Source: Gynurincola endophyticus (GTDB lineage: Bacteria; Bacteroidota; Bacteroidia; Chitinophagales; Chitinophagaceae). From it: a stretch of DNA of 64,000 bases. This document shows, piece after piece, positions 1 to 9,718 of the stretch. Each line of letters begins with the position of its first letter. Within the stretch, counting starts at the first letter, position 1. The stretch is taken from positions 482 through 64,481 of the forward strand of contig NZ_RCWL01000012.1 of the NCBI RefSeq assembly GCF_003991195.1, written 5' to 3'. The notes beneath the pieces were generated by a model, which was not told the origin of the DNA, searched no databases, and was given only the letters and a program-made list of their open reading frames with translations. The translations under genes and the position numbers were made by a program.

Positions 1-357
1 GACCAGTCCAATGGAGTCATATAAGAACGGTGTGACAATATCTTTACCCGCAGGACTCGCTTTTCTGGCACTTTGCTGCAACAGATTGCCCAGGCCGTCG
101 AAGTACTGCACAGTCAAACGAACTTCTGCAATACTGCGGGTAGACAGCCGAACATCTGTTTCTGCGGTCAACGGCCGGGCAGGTATCCAACTGTATAGCT
201 TATTAACCGATGTACTGCTGTAAGCTGCAGGAACGGCTGCCACTGGCAATGTGGGTGCAGGCACTGTGGGAGAAACCACCGGCACCACCTGGCTGCTGGC
301 ATCTATTGAATAAATAGCTGCCAGCAGTAAGTGCAACAAAAAATACGGCAAACGCAT
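1..357 (-). CDS. DUF6443/RHS-type surface protein, N-terminal part (cut by window edge)
   Basis: Read on the minus strand from ATG at 355-357, with no stop before the window edge, so only about the first 119 residues are present. It opens with a hydrophobic signal segment (MRLPYFLLHLLLAAIYSIDA) and a Pro/Val-rich stretch. Then comes the block RLTVQYFDGLGNLLQQ followed by SPAGKDIV and FLYDSIG, which is the hallmark of DUF6443 at the N terminus of Bacteroidota RHS/YD-repeat proteins. Such proteins are exported and often carry variable C-terminal domains. The C-terminal part, and hence any toxin or effector domain, lies outside the window. It follows the 140-residue gene by 9 bases on the same strand, so the two are probably co-transcribed. 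Family call fairly sure; function unknown. Confidence 0.8.
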   Translation of the reverse strand, partial: MRLPYFLLHLLLAAIYSIDASSQVVPVVSPTVPAPTLPVAAVPAAYSSTSVNKLYSWIPARPLTAETDVRLSTRSIAEVRLTVQYFDGLGNLLQQSARKASPAGKDIVTPFLYDSIGLV

Positions 358-366
358 AACATTCCT

Positions 367-789
367 TTATTGATGGATAATAGAAGTACCGATACTGCGG
401 CTCAAGGCAGTATCCGCCAGTAAACGGTAACGGCGTTCATTCATGCCAGAAAGATACCTGTTCCATTGTACTTCATTCAATACAGACTCAATACGTTTCT
501 CTCTTTCAACATATACCCTTCTCATTTCATCTCTCTTTTTTGTAGCAGCAGATTTGCTATCAGCAAACTTTTCATTTAAAAGTTGCATTCTGAAATAAAA
601 AGTGTCCAATACCTTTTCCAGTGATTTTTGCTGATCCTGAGAAAGCTGCAAATCGCCGGCAATAGCTGATGCTTCCATAGAGGCTCTTCTCAGCGTTGCA
701 CTATCACCATATCTGTTTGTCGGTTGTGCAAGCATAACCGAACAAAAGCTCAATAAGAATGCGATTAAAAAAAACAGTTTAAGTTTCAT
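367..789 (-). CDS. Small exported helical protein, unknown function
   Basis: 140 residues. A clear signal peptide (MKLKLFFLIAFLLSFCSVMLA, probable cut before QPT) is followed by a charged, almost entirely helical domain rich in Lys, Arg, Glu and Gln. The stretch SQDQQKSLEKVLDTFYFRM and the later EMRRVYVEREKRIESVL look like Spy/CpxP-style or LTXXQ-style periplasmic helices, but no family motif is certain. It sits between the large YD-repeat protein (10 bases upstream) and the DUF6443 protein (9 bases downstream), all on the minus strand. It may be a periplasmic partner or chaperone for those large exported proteins; that is inference from position and composition only. Confidence 0.7.
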   Translation of the reverse strand: MKLKLFFLIAFLLSFCSVMLAQPTNRYGDSATLRRASMEASAIAGDLQLSQDQQKSLEKVLDTFYFRMQLLNEKFADSKSAATKKRDEMRRVYVEREKRIESVLNEVQWNRYLSGMNERRYRLLADTALSRSIGTSIIHQ

Positions 790-799
790 GGCTTACTAT

Positions 800-3700
800 T
801 TAATAGATGACTTTATAATCTTTCCTTGCAACAAGAGAATATATATTTCGTTGTAAAGTACCGGTGTAAATAAGAGAATTGATATAAACACTCTGATTCA
901 ACAGAATCGTATTATTCGACCCTTCAGTGATAAATGAATGGAATGACCATTCATAAGGATATGTCCATTTACCTTTAGGATCAACAGACATTACTTCGTA
1001 TTCTACTGTAACAGCAGCATCATTTGCCGGAATCATAAAGGCTTCATCTTTGTATAACTGAATGGTTACATCTGCGTATGTTGCATCCCAGGTAGTGTAA
1101 AGATTCTCATACTGAAGGCGTGCGTAAAGGGTGTTATAATCATTCTCTATGCGGTCGGGTACTTGTTGAGGTTCCTGAGTATCCTGTAAAAGAAGGGCAG
1201 CAACACCGGCATTTCCGCTTTCACAGTTGATTTGTTGTGCAGCATAATCATAACAATAAGAACCTAAGATATATTTATCGATATCCCTGATTGTTCTTAA
1301 TCGCTGATGATGATCGTATTCATAAAATGTAGTATTGAGTGCCGCATCTGTTTTTACAGTTACGCCTGCTCCAATTTTATAATTAAAGGTCTCCATGTGT
1401 GCATCTGCAGGGTGCATACGAATTTCCTGTACAAAACCTGCAGGTGTAAAGGAAAATCTCAGATTAGTAGTTGCTCCTGTAAACTTAACCCGGCGTAAAT
1501 TCCACGACGATTTGGTTTTTAGTATTTCATTTGAAAGTACGGTAATACCTCCCGCTGTCTGTTGTACCTGCAATACACAACCGTTTTCCCAATAAGTCAA
1601 TACATAAGTATCAGAAGAATTCAACGTAAGTGCAAGGTTGATTGTTCCGGTTTGAGAAGCCATACTCAATGCTTTTGTACCGACAGGTGCATTTGTTGCT
1701 GCTGTGATATTAAAAGCATTTGTAGAACTCAACCCTTTGTATTCCTGACAAAATTCATTCAGCGGGGCATAAATAATTTCAGCAGGCGTTGCATTCAATG
1801 CAGAAGCTATTATATAAGTATCATTATATCCACGTATGAATGATTCACGTACATCGTTTCCTGCATATTTGCTAAGTATATTACCCTTCGTGTCATATGC
1901 TGCCAAAACAATTTCATCATAATCAGCTGATGTAGTATAATTTTTCACCGATGAAGGTTGAATATCTGTAGTATTAAAAAAAGAGAAAGCTGTTTTAATA
2001 CCGTTCAGCAAATAATCAGTACTACCATACAGTACATAGGTTGTTTGTTCTAAAGGCCTCAGAAAATTTCTCTTTAAGAGCGAGTCTTTCATTTGTTGTT
2101 CAGGGGTGGTTAATCCCATTAAAAAATCTCCATTACCATTGAATGCATATCTGTAGTTCGTGAGTTTTATTTTGTCGTCAAGAAAGGTTTTGGTTTGTTT
2201 GAGTTGTGGCCTGCCGGCTGAATAATGATATTCATAATCAGTTCTGATATCCTGCCTGCCTGCCGGTGTATAAGTAGATTCAATCGTCATTCTTGGAGCA
2301 ATAATAATGCTTTCGTGGTAATAATGGTTTCCGCAAAACACGCAGGGTAAGTTAGCTGGTAAACCCGGGCAAGACATTGGCACCTGATAATAGCCGGCTA
2401 CTTTCCACCCTGTTACAGTTCCTTTTATTAAATAATCATATAAATTGACGTCCTGGTCAAAATCATAATCCCAGTCTGCGGCCGGTATCTGATTCATCAA
2501 CTGATAGAGTGTAATATTCTTTTTGAGCAACAAGTTGTTTTGATCATATATTTTTTCCATAAGTAGTTTACCTCTCATAAAACCGAAATCCTGTGGAGGT
2601 AAAACCGGAAACTCGTACATGTTTACCCATTGCGATTCATTATCATACCTGAAGCTGAAGGTTTGTTCTCTTCTACCAAAACCTTCTTCGATGGTAGTTA
2701 CTTCAGGATAAACAACATAAGAACCACCTTCTGTTGCCAGAGGAAACTGACTGGTTGCTGATAAACGTAAATAATCGCAATAACGATTTTCGCAGCCGTT
2801 TTTATGCAAAACACTCACCGGGCTGATTAAAATACCACTGGTTAAAGTAGTATCTCTGAATTGTTTATACTTGTACTTCGTTTTGTAAGACTTTGCCGCT
2901 ATCGGATCATAATCAATTATTTCTTTTACCCTGACACCGCCGACATACATATTATTCGCTGAATAGCTGCCATGAAAATTGGAGTTTGTTTTGTTCAGAT
3001 TCAGCTGATTCCAGTAACAGAATATTTCGTCGAAAGTACTATACAGGTAATCATAATTAAATTCTAAACGGTAATTTCCGCTCGGTAGAGAATAATTGCC
3101 ATTATACTGATTAAAGAATTCATGAACGGTATATTCAGATGAAGGCCCCAGAACTCTTATAATTTTCACAGAAAAACTGCCGAACCCATAACCCCATAGA
3201 GAATAATAGAAAACACTGAATTCTTCAGCTGTGTTGATAGTAAATGAACGTTTATAAGCAGGTTCCCAGGGATTGGTCGTATTAAACGAGCTGGTGTCAA
3301 AATATTCGGTCTGATAATATCTGGCATCGGGTTTTACCTGAGAATGTACAAGATCATATAAGGCATCATTATTTTCATAAACAAATTCGCGATAGCCCCC
3401 GGTGGGAAAGGTTATTTTTCTGAGCGTTGCTGCCGGTGTATAATAAGGGTCGCTGCGTCTGTCACCGAGATTATCAACCATTACACTATTTCCATATCCG
3501 CTATAAGAACCATTCGGGAAAAAAGAAGTATTATAAGTTTTACCGTTGTAAAAACCCCAGTAATCCACTGCAGGAGAATTTCTTGGTGGCAGACTGGTCG
3601 TTTCCACATAGTCAAAGCGGTGTGTCAGGCTATCGGTACCCACATTTCCAAAAGAAGAGATATTCAGAAGTTTTAATCTTTTCCGGTTTGCATCGAAACC

Positions 3701-4807
3701 GGTTGAAGCACCGCTGGAAAGAAAATAATTATAATTCAGACGGATTCTTTTCAGCAGGTTATTATTGATATCATTAATACGGATTGAATCGATGCGGTAA
3801 TTCACAGCATCCTGTCTTCCGTACGAATTATAAAAAACAACTCTTTCAGTATTCGTTTCTATTTCTTTGAGCATTTTCTCCCAGGCATTGATTTCACTAT
3901 AAACATTATCCGAGTTAAAGTCAGAAGTTTTACACTGCCATAAATTATAACCGGCGATTAAATTATAGTATCCTCCGGAATAATTATAAGTATACGTATT
4001 CGTTGAATCATAAGAATAGGTGCATATTTTTTCGTCATTCATGTCAAATATTTCAGACATATGCCAGGTAGAGAAATATTCAATCGGGTACGGGCGGCTA
4101 TTATCAAAACCAAGGCTCACAAAATCGGATAATGTTCTGTCGAGATAAGATTTTGTTTTAAGTTTATTCAATCCTAAATAGTATTTTATTCCATCTTCGT
4201 CGGTAACAATCCACCCCTGAATAATATTTCCATACGGAGCTTTGTTTAACCATACCGGTTCAATTTTTATATTCAATTGATTCATGATGACGATCTCCTT
4301 TTGTTCATTAAAGGAAAACTTGCCGCTATGGTTATTAAAATTGAAATAGTAAATATCCGGTTCTACGTCAATATAGTTTCTCAGAACACTATCCACTTTA
4401 AGTGTTCCGGAAGATCCGTTCATATGAGAAGGGCGGGTAGTAATATGCAGGAAACCTATACCGGGCAGATCGTCGGGTGCACCTCTCACGGTTCTTGTGA
4501 TATTCCAGTTTCCGGAAAAACTCCAGCCCAAACCAACATTTCCGGCAATTTCTTCTACTTTAATGCCGCCATTATGATAATTAACAGAAAGCGGTATTTT
4601 TACTTTTCCTGCATCAATGGTATATAAAGGAACTGTAATAGGTGTTGTTCCTGTAAATGATCCAACCGGCCGTTCTGCAGTCTTGTACAACGCAGCCATA
4701 GTGGGTGTAACGGGTTTGGCATATGGCAAAGAGCCGTCATATTGAGTATAGCAATACAATGGAAACAGTAAAAAAAGTAAGAATATATAGGTAAGCTTCT
4801 TTGGCAT
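800..4807 (-). CDS. Large RHS/YD-repeat-like exported protein
   Basis: 1335 residues with a signal peptide (MPKKLTYIFLLFLLFPLYCY). The N-terminal block around residues 25-120 (pro-rich AKPVTPTMAALYKTAERPVG, then PLSVNYHNGGIKVEEIAGNVGLGWS) is typical of the large YD-repeat surface proteins of Chitinophagaceae. The middle is Tyr/Asn-rich beta-strand sequence with many YxYxxxG-like repeats. A late YD-like element (FYEYDHHQRLRTIRDID then YCYDYA) is near residue 1200. The C terminus is a beta-rich domain, not a recognisable toxin. It heads the gene cluster that runs on to the 140-residue protein and the DUF6443 protein. Likely role is a cell-surface or secreted protein; substrate and partner unknown. 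No immunity-like gene is seen next to it in the window. Confidence 0.8.
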   Translation of the reverse strand: MPKKLTYIFLLFLLFPLYCYTQYDGSLPYAKPVTPTMAALYKTAERPVGSFTGTTPITVPLYTIDAGKVKIPLSVNYHNGGIKVEEIAGNVGLGWSFSGNWNITRTVRGAPDDLPGIGFLHITTRPSHMNGSSGTLKVDSVLRNYIDVEPDIYYFNFNNHSGKFSFNEQKEIVIMNQLNIKIEPVWLNKAPYGNIIQGWIVTDEDGIKYYLGLNKLKTKSYLDRTLSDFVSLGFDNSRPYPIEYFSTWHMSEIFDMNDEKICTYSYDSTNTYTYNYSGGYYNLIAGYNLWQCKTSDFNSDNVYSEINAWEKMLKEIETNTERVVFYNSYGRQDAVNYRIDSIRINDINNNLLKRIRLNYNYFLSSGASTGFDANRKRLKLLNISSFGNVGTDSLTHRFDYVETTSLPPRNSPAVDYWGFYNGKTYNTSFFPNGSYSGYGNSVMVDNLGDRRSDPYYTPAATLRKITFPTGGYREFVYENNDALYDLVHSQVKPDARYYQTEYFDTSSFNTTNPWEPAYKRSFTINTAEEFSVFYYSLWGYGFGSFSVKIIRVLGPSSEYTVHEFFNQYNGNYSLPSGNYRLEFNYDYLYSTFDEIFCYWNQLNLNKTNSNFHGSYSANNMYVGGVRVKEIIDYDPIAAKSYKTKYKYKQFRDTTLTSGILISPVSVLHKNGCENRYCDYLRLSATSQFPLATEGGSYVVYPEVTTIEEGFGRREQTFSFRYDNESQWVNMYEFPVLPPQDFGFMRGKLLMEKIYDQNNLLLKKNITLYQLMNQIPAADWDYDFDQDVNLYDYLIKGTVTGWKVAGYYQVPMSCPGLPANLPCVFCGNHYYHESIIIAPRMTIESTYTPAGRQDIRTDYEYHYSAGRPQLKQTKTFLDDKIKLTNYRYAFNGNGDFLMGLTTPEQQMKDSLLKRNFLRPLEQTTYVLYGSTDYLLNGIKTAFSFFNTTDIQPSSVKNYTTSADYDEIVLAAYDTKGNILSKYAGNDVRESFIRGYNDTYIIASALNATPAEIIYAPLNEFCQEYKGLSSTNAFNITAATNAPVGTKALSMASQTGTINLALTLNSSDTYVLTYWENGCVLQVQQTAGGITVLSNEILKTKSSWNLRRVKFTGATTNLRFSFTPAGFVQEIRMHPADAHMETFNYKIGAGVTVKTDAALNTTFYEYDHHQRLRTIRDIDKYILGSYCYDYAAQQINCESGNAGVAALLLQDTQEPQQVPDRIENDYNTLYARLQYENLYTTWDATYADVTIQLYKDEAFMIPANDAAVTVEYEVMSVDPKGKWTYPYEWSFHSFITEGSNNTILLNQSVYINSLIYTGTLQRNIYSLVARKDYKVIY

Positions 4808-4861
4808 AATCTTGAGTTATGTTCAGATTAATTAATTTTCATTTACAAATCATGAATGCTT

Positions 4862-6268
4862 TTACAAGGTATATCCCATTCTAAAAATGAGCGGTTGCCG
4901 TTGAACAGTTTGGCGGTCATATAAAAAATTCCATAGCAGTTGAAGAGACCCTTTTTTCTTTGCTACTGAGTATTTTTTTGAAATTCCCAGCAAACCTCTT
5001 TCCTCCCATTTATCTGCACCGCGCAATTCTGAAAATCTGTTAAAGCCGATGTTATAAATTTTTTCGTAACCACCGCTCAGGTAAAAACTTGCTTTTAACT
5101 TCCAGTCTATAAAAGATCTCAATCCGACACTTTCATGTTTTATTTTTATATTCCGGAAAGGTTGCCCCCATGATACGGCATAACTTCCTCCTATCCCGAC
5201 AATACTTTTATCATTCAATTTATACCCGGCAGTGAAAGCAGCTTCACTTCTGGCAGGCAATTGATTCGTTCCTTTTTCAGATTGGAAATTGACACCATAC
5301 TCTAATCGATTCAAAAAAGATTTTGTTGATGGCGGATGATTGTTAAAATCTGGAAGTTCAAGATCGGTATCTCTGTTGCGCAACTGATCTATTTTATTCT
5401 TCAAAGCAGACAGTGTTGTTTCTGCGTGTGTAACCTGCTGTTGAAGGATATTCCCTGCGTCAACTGTATTTCCTGTTTGCTGTTGTATATAATGCATAAC
5501 GGCAGCTCTGGTTTGTAATTCACCGAAAGCAGGCGCTATACCGGAAATATCATTCTGCATGGGATTAAACAATGCGCTCAGCTCACTATTTTCTTTAAAA
5601 AAACGATTGAACGAAGGCATACTTTTTAATACATTGATGGCTTTTTGTTCAAATTTTTTAGCATCACTAATGATGGATTTATATTCTTTTAGTTGTTCTG
5701 TATAATAGTATATTTCTTTATTAAACCTTTTCATTTCTTTCAACAGTGACACTTCCGACAACTTTTCACGAAAGATAATTTGCCGGCTATTCAAATATTT
5801 ACGCAGTATTTCAGCCTTTCCTAATTGCTGTTCAATATGCTCCAAATATTTTAACTGACCATCCGGATAACCGGAATGTCGTTGTAACAAAAAAGCAAAA
5901 GATGTTTTAATCGTATCCAGATAACCTATGTAGGGAATTTTCATTGTTGAACGGGGGCCATTCAATGTATTGACCAATAATTCATTCTGTGCACTCAGTA
6001 ACTCTGCAGTAAAAGATGGATTTTTCTTTAAAATCTTTCTGAGTAGTTTTTTTTCACGTTGTTCTGTCTTGTTGAATATTTTTTTAGTTTTTCGATTCAA
6101 CTCTCCTTCTATATGTAAAAATTTATCAGTCATTTTCTTCTGATATTTTTCAAAAGAAAAAGACAATACATCCTCTTCAGATGTATTTTGAGCATGAAGT
6201 ACCTGGCTTATCAAAGAAATACATAACAGGCACAGCATGCATAAGCATCTATGTATTATTGATAACAT
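4862..6268 (-). CDS. Exported coiled-coil protein with C-terminal outer-membrane barrel-like domain
   Basis: I place the start at the ATG at 6266-6268, because it opens directly on a signal peptide (MLSIIHRCLCMLCLLCISLI, cut near LHAQ). The longer open frame to 6358 adds 30 residues without signal character. The mature protein has a long Lys/Glu-rich helical region (roughly residues 25-300), including a predicted coiled coil ending in TLSALKNKIDQLRNRD. The last 140 residues alternate aromatic and polar residues as in outer-membrane beta strands and end in FRMGYTL. It lies 54 bases upstream of the large YD-repeat gene on the same strand. Position suggests it helps export or anchor the YD-repeat proteins, but I do not recognise the family. 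Confidence 0.65.
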   Translation of the reverse strand: MLSIIHRCLCMLCLLCISLISQVLHAQNTSEEDVLSFSFEKYQKKMTDKFLHIEGELNRKTKKIFNKTEQREKKLLRKILKKNPSFTAELLSAQNELLVNTLNGPRSTMKIPYIGYLDTIKTSFAFLLQRHSGYPDGQLKYLEHIEQQLGKAEILRKYLNSRQIIFREKLSEVSLLKEMKRFNKEIYYYTEQLKEYKSIISDAKKFEQKAINVLKSMPSFNRFFKENSELSALFNPMQNDISGIAPAFGELQTRAAVMHYIQQQTGNTVDAGNILQQQVTHAETTLSALKNKIDQLRNRDTDLELPDFNNHPPSTKSFLNRLEYGVNFQSEKGTNQLPARSEAAFTAGYKLNDKSIVGIGGSYAVSWGQPFRNIKIKHESVGLRSFIDWKLKASFYLSGGYEKIYNIGFNRFSELRGADKWEERGLLGISKKYSVAKKKGSLQLLWNFLYDRQTVQRQPLIFRMGYTL

Positions 6269-6818
6269 CGATATTTCTATTTTAAAAAATAAAATAAAAA
6301 GGCATCGTTGAATGCATACGTTTTCTATCTCTCCGCAGAGATATCCGCAGGCCAACAAAATATTGTCCGTTGAGAGACGAACTTCAGTTACAGTAGATTA
6401 CTATGGATACCGCTTTATCCATCAGATGAAAACCATTTGGGGGGGGAAGTAATATGCCTGGTTGAAAGACACCAGATGAACCACTAGTCTGAAACAAATG
6501 TAGACATATATTTTCGACTAAGTGTAAACTTTATAAGCTAAAAAATACATTTTTCTTATTAAGTGTACTTAATCAAATAAAAATAGAAACCACTTATGAG
6601 TTACTTCGGTTTTGTTCAATATTTTATGAATCAATCATATTGTTACAACAATAAAAAAATATTAAAAAAAATGTGTTCGCAGGTGAATAGTGTTATACCG
6701 GTAAATAAAAAGGAATCCGGCATCATGTATTATTTGATTGCTGAATTCCTTCTTCTGAAAAATTTTTCCGTCGAGGCCTTGAGGAGATGTTTATTACCTA
6801 ATGATTTAAATATTTCAT
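6269..6818. other. AT-rich intergenic region with a G8 tract
   Basis: 550 bases between the barrel protein and the dienelactone hydrolase. It is very AT-rich and holds a run of eight G at 6439-6446, unusual in this AT-rich setting. A 76-codon open frame at 6596-6826 overlaps the end of the hydrolase gene and has no recognisable sequence. I see no clear promoter or RNA gene. Confidence 0.5.
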
Positions 6819-7706
6819 TTATTTAAGTTTAGCAGAGAAAAACGCTATTGTTCTGTTCCATGCCAGCTCTGCTGCAGCTTTATCAAAACGCGGTGTAGAA
6901 TCGTTGTGAAATCCGTGGTTCACATTCTCATACATATACATCTGATATTCCTTCTTATTTTCTTTCAGTGCTTTTTCATACGCAGGCCATCCTTCATTTA
7001 CACGAGTGTCAAGTGATGCATAATGTATTTGCAGCGGTGCTTTAATATCAGGCACATTCTCTACTGGCGGTTGTCCGCCATAGTAAGGAACAGCGGCATC
7101 CAGGTCGGGCATTCTTACTGCCATCATATTGGATATCCAGCCGCCGAAACAAAATCCTACCACTCCTGTTTTTCCATTACAGGCTTCGTGTTTTTTAAGG
7201 TATTCAGCACCGGCAATAAAATCTTCTAACATTTCATTGCGATCTCTTTTACTTTGCATGGTTCTACCTTCATCATCATTGCCGGGATAACCGCCTAAGG
7301 GGGTTAATGCGTCGGGAGCAAGACTTACAAAACCTGCAACGGCAGCTCTTCGTGCAACATCTTCTATATAGGGGTTTAATCCTCTGTTTTCATGTACAAC
7401 CAGCACTCCACCTACTCTCTTTTTAGCATCCTTAGGTATACATAAAAGGGCCTTAATAGAACCTCCTCCTTTAGGAGATTGATAATGAATGTATTCTGTA
7501 ATAATTCGGGGATCGTTTTCTTTCACCTGAATTTGAGCTTCATAATCAGGCATCAGAAAACTCATTAAAGAGGTAACGGTCAGGCCACCTACAGCGTAGG
7601 TAGAAAGTCTTTTCACAAAATCGAGTCTCGTCAGACGGTTGTGTGCATAATCGTCATACAGATCAAACACTTCTTGTTGAATATCTTCTTTTTTGATAGA
7701 CGCCAT
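6819..7706 (-). CDS. Dienelactone hydrolase family protein
   Basis: 295 residues. The alpha/beta-hydrolase catalytic triad is visible: Cys186 in VGFCFGGW, Asp233 in YASLDTRVN, and His264 in NVNHGF. The region at residues 65-270 matches the dienelactone hydrolase family, including [16 protein letters not shown] and the [10 protein letters not shown] motif. The enzyme class opens lactone rings or hydrolyses small esters; the real substrate here is not known. Residues 1-60 form a family-typical extension ([20 protein letters not shown] then [19 protein letters not shown]) that resembles a Tat-like export signal without a full twin arginine, so a periplasmic location is possible but unproven. Stands alone on the minus strand. 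Confidence 0.9.
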   Translation of the reverse strand: MASIKKEDIQQEVFDLYDDYAHNRLTRLDFVKRLSTYAVGGLTVTSLMSFLMPDYEAQIQVKENDPRIITEYIHYQSPKGGGSIKALLCIPKDAKKRVGGVLVVHENRGLNPYIEDVARRAAVAGFVSLAPDALTPLGGYPGNDDEGRTMQSKRDRNEMLEDFIAGAEYLKKHEACNGKTGVVGFCFGGWISNMMAVRMPDLDAAVPYYGGQPPVENVPDIKAPLQIHYASLDTRVNEGWPAYEKALKENKKEYQMYMYENVNHGFHNDSTPRFDKAAAELAWNRTIAFFSAKLK

Positions 7707-7778
7707 GATGGATGGTTTAATTTCTATAAATATAAGTTATTTCAGGCAAGATGTAAATAGTGTTTCCCGTGCATATGA

Positions 7779-7918
7779 TCAGGCATAGAATCTCTTGCAG
7801 AATTCATTGTGCACTGAAGCAACTGCTCCGGAACTGGTGCAGATAATATCTTTAGCTGTATGGTTATCTGTCACGCAAACAATGTTGATCTGATCAGTTA
7901 TAGAAGAAACAACATTCT
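7779..7918 (-). pseudogene. Possible gene relic (open frame without start)
   Basis: On the minus strand a frame of about 46 codons ends in TGA at 7779-7781 and has protein-like composition (it contains DNHTAKDIICTSSGAVASVH) but no ATG and an in-frame TAA just upstream. It lies in the gap between the SnoaL-like gene and the dienelactone hydrolase. It may be the tail of a decayed gene, or chance. I do not recognise the family. Confidence 0.2.
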
Positions 7919-7940
7919 TAATTATTAATTCTTAATTTAT

Positions 7941-8309
7941 TTAGTTGTGTTTAATACAATAAGACATTATCTCAATTACTTTATCCATTGCATTAAACTC
8001 ATATACGTCGCAAGACGAAATGATTGCTATCGTATTGCCATCACGTACGAAGCGCGCATTACCGGTAACTACTACATGATGTTCATCCTCAATTATTTTC
8101 TCAATGATAAAGTCAGTTTCAACCGATTCGAAATAAGCAGCTGTTGTTTCGCAATATTCTTTTACATGATCAATGCCAGCCAGTAATTTTTCACCAACAA
8201 TATTCCAGACTACATTTTCGGTGAGGTAATCATAGGCTGCTTTGAAATTACCGAGCGATATATTCTTTGCAACAGTTTTTCTGACTGTTATATTTGTTTG
8301 ATCTTCCAT
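7941..8309 (-). CDS. SnoaL-like / NTF2-like protein
   Basis: 122 residues. The N-terminal helices followed by AAYDYLTENVVWNIVGEKLLAGIDHVKEY, then strands IIEDEHHVVVTGNARF and TIAIISSCDVYEF, give the cone-shaped NTF2/SnoaL fold pattern. Members are small ligand-binding or isomerase/hydrolase proteins in the cytoplasm; no catalytic residues can be assigned. Length is normal for the family. It stands apart from its neighbours by over 100 bases on both sides, so it is probably transcribed alone. Confidence 0.75.
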   Translation of the reverse strand: MEDQTNITVRKTVAKNISLGNFKAAYDYLTENVVWNIVGEKLLAGIDHVKEYCETTAAYFESVETDFIIEKIIEDEHHVVVTGNARFVRDGNTIAIISSCDVYEFNAMDKVIEIMSYCIKHN

Positions 8310-8412
8310 AGTAATCAGTTTATATAGATGTTGGTATTTGGTTGTCTATTTATCTAATTACTGCAAAAACCATACTTTAGTGATTATAATCTGTTAAAAC
8401 AGAGATAGGTTA

Positions 8413-9387
8413 TTAGTAACGGGCTGGTTTCCAATCGCCGAAAATGTTTTCAAGCGTATAGAGAGATGCTTCTTTTTCAGTAAGCATGTTTGCCCAGCTT
8501 ACTCTTTCTTTCACCGAACTGCCATTTCCTTTATTTTTATATTCAGCGTAGTATACGGTTTTCTCATTATCTGTTTTACCCCAGTTATCCCACCCTTTCG
8601 GAGTTACTATTTCATCTATGTGGCAGTATAAAAAAACAGTCTTAGCAAAAGGCCGCCAGGGCCTTCCCAGTTTAAAACTTCCCGGAGGAGCATTACCGGT
8701 TATTTTGCAATGCAGAAAAACGTATCCGAAGGCGTTTTCCTGTGGTGTGGAGGCCGCTGTGAAATAGCCTGCTGTTTTACCGAAGATCGTACAACTGTCA
8801 AACACGGCTGTAGACGACCCGAAAATAAAATCTACGGTTCCTTCTATGTAACACCGTAAATAGTATTGACGGCTTTGTTTCCCATAAGTGTATAAAGTAT
8901 CCTGATACCCTATAAACCGGCAATCGGTAAACTGTATTTTATCTCCGGCTACCAGTACAGCCACAGCCTGCCCTACCGGCCCGGCCGTATTCTCAAAAGT
9001 TAACTTTGAAAAATGAATATTAATTCCGTAGATATAAAAACCGGCAGATCCTGAAGTTCCGATATTTTCACCAAAGCGGTTTTGGCGGCTGGCAAAATCA
9101 TCGTAAGTAATGATGGTTTGTAAGGGGTCTTCGCCCACAAAAAAGATATTCTGTTTGCTTTCTGCCAGAACGATTTTTTCTTTATAAGATCCTCTTTTAA
9201 CAAAAATGAAAGTCTGTTCGCGCCGGTAATCAGGTACAGCGTCAATGGCTTCCTGAATGGATACAAAATCGCCACTGCCGTCTTTGGCAACGATGAAATC
9301 ATATTCCACTATAGTGCCTGCATTTTTTTTAGCCTGAATATTGCTACAGTTCAATATCACAAATAAAATGATCAATAGATACTTCAT
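8413..9387 (-). CDS. Pectinesterase family protein
   Basis: 324 residues with an N-terminal signal peptide (MKYLLIILFVILNCSNIQA). All family signatures are present: GSYKEKI near residue 66, GQAVAV with Gln140, YQDTLY with Gln162 and Asp163, VDFIFGSS with Asp186, and LGRPW with Arg242. The two Asp residues are the nucleophile and acid/base of carbohydrate esterase family 8, which removes methyl esters from pectin. The enzyme is therefore predicted to be active and exported, acting on plant pectin. No other pectin genes lie beside it in this window, so it is an isolated enzyme rather than part of a visible polysaccharide utilisation locus. Confidence 0.92.
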   Translation of the reverse strand: MKYLLIILFVILNCSNIQAKKNAGTIVEYDFIVAKDGSGDFVSIQEAIDAVPDYRREQTFIFVKRGSYKEKIVLAESKQNIFFVGEDPLQTIITYDDFASRQNRFGENIGTSGSAGFYIYGINIHFSKLTFENTAGPVGQAVAVLVAGDKIQFTDCRFIGYQDTLYTYGKQSRQYYLRCYIEGTVDFIFGSSTAVFDSCTIFGKTAGYFTAASTPQENAFGYVFLHCKITGNAPPGSFKLGRPWRPFAKTVFLYCHIDEIVTPKGWDNWGKTDNEKTVYYAEYKNKGNGSSVKERVSWANMLTEKEASLYTLENIFGDWKPARY

Positions 9388-9718
9388 TTTACTAAGATAT
9401 TAAACATTCAGAAATAAAATTACCAGAAGGTATTGCCGAAAAAATTATTTCTATAAATAATATTAATTGAACAACGCTGAATCACCTAAGAAACATTGAT
9501 TCGAAATTCAATCTTTTACTTATATAAGTGAATGATGAAAACATGAAGAAATAAGTAGAAACAGAAGAGAATGAAGCTACAGTGTTGCTGCCGTAAGATC
9601 CTTATTCACTTCATTTTCTTCATGTTTTACATTGTTCAACATCAAGATAGTCAATTATCAGATCAATAATTGAACTGTAGTTATTATTTAATTGCTGAAT
9701 GGTGAGTTCAAATCCGCT
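9388..9718. repeat. Intergenic region with a long-spaced inverted repeat
   Basis: 331 bases between the pectinesterase start and the end of the copper locus. It holds a perfect 14-base inverted repeat, AAAACATGAAGAAA at 9538-9551 and its complement at 9615-9628, with 63 bases between. The flanking bases are also partly complementary. It could form the 3' end of the upstream transcript, but there is no clear poly-T tail. No gene is seen. Confidence 0.5.

Noticed and set aside
800-4807. RHS toxin with C-terminal effector
   Set aside because: C-terminal 130 residues show no nuclease or other toxin motif, and no immunity gene follows.
6596-6826. 76-codon open frame on the plus strand
   Set aside because: AT-rich, overlaps the hydrolase gene end, no recognisable pattern or promoter.
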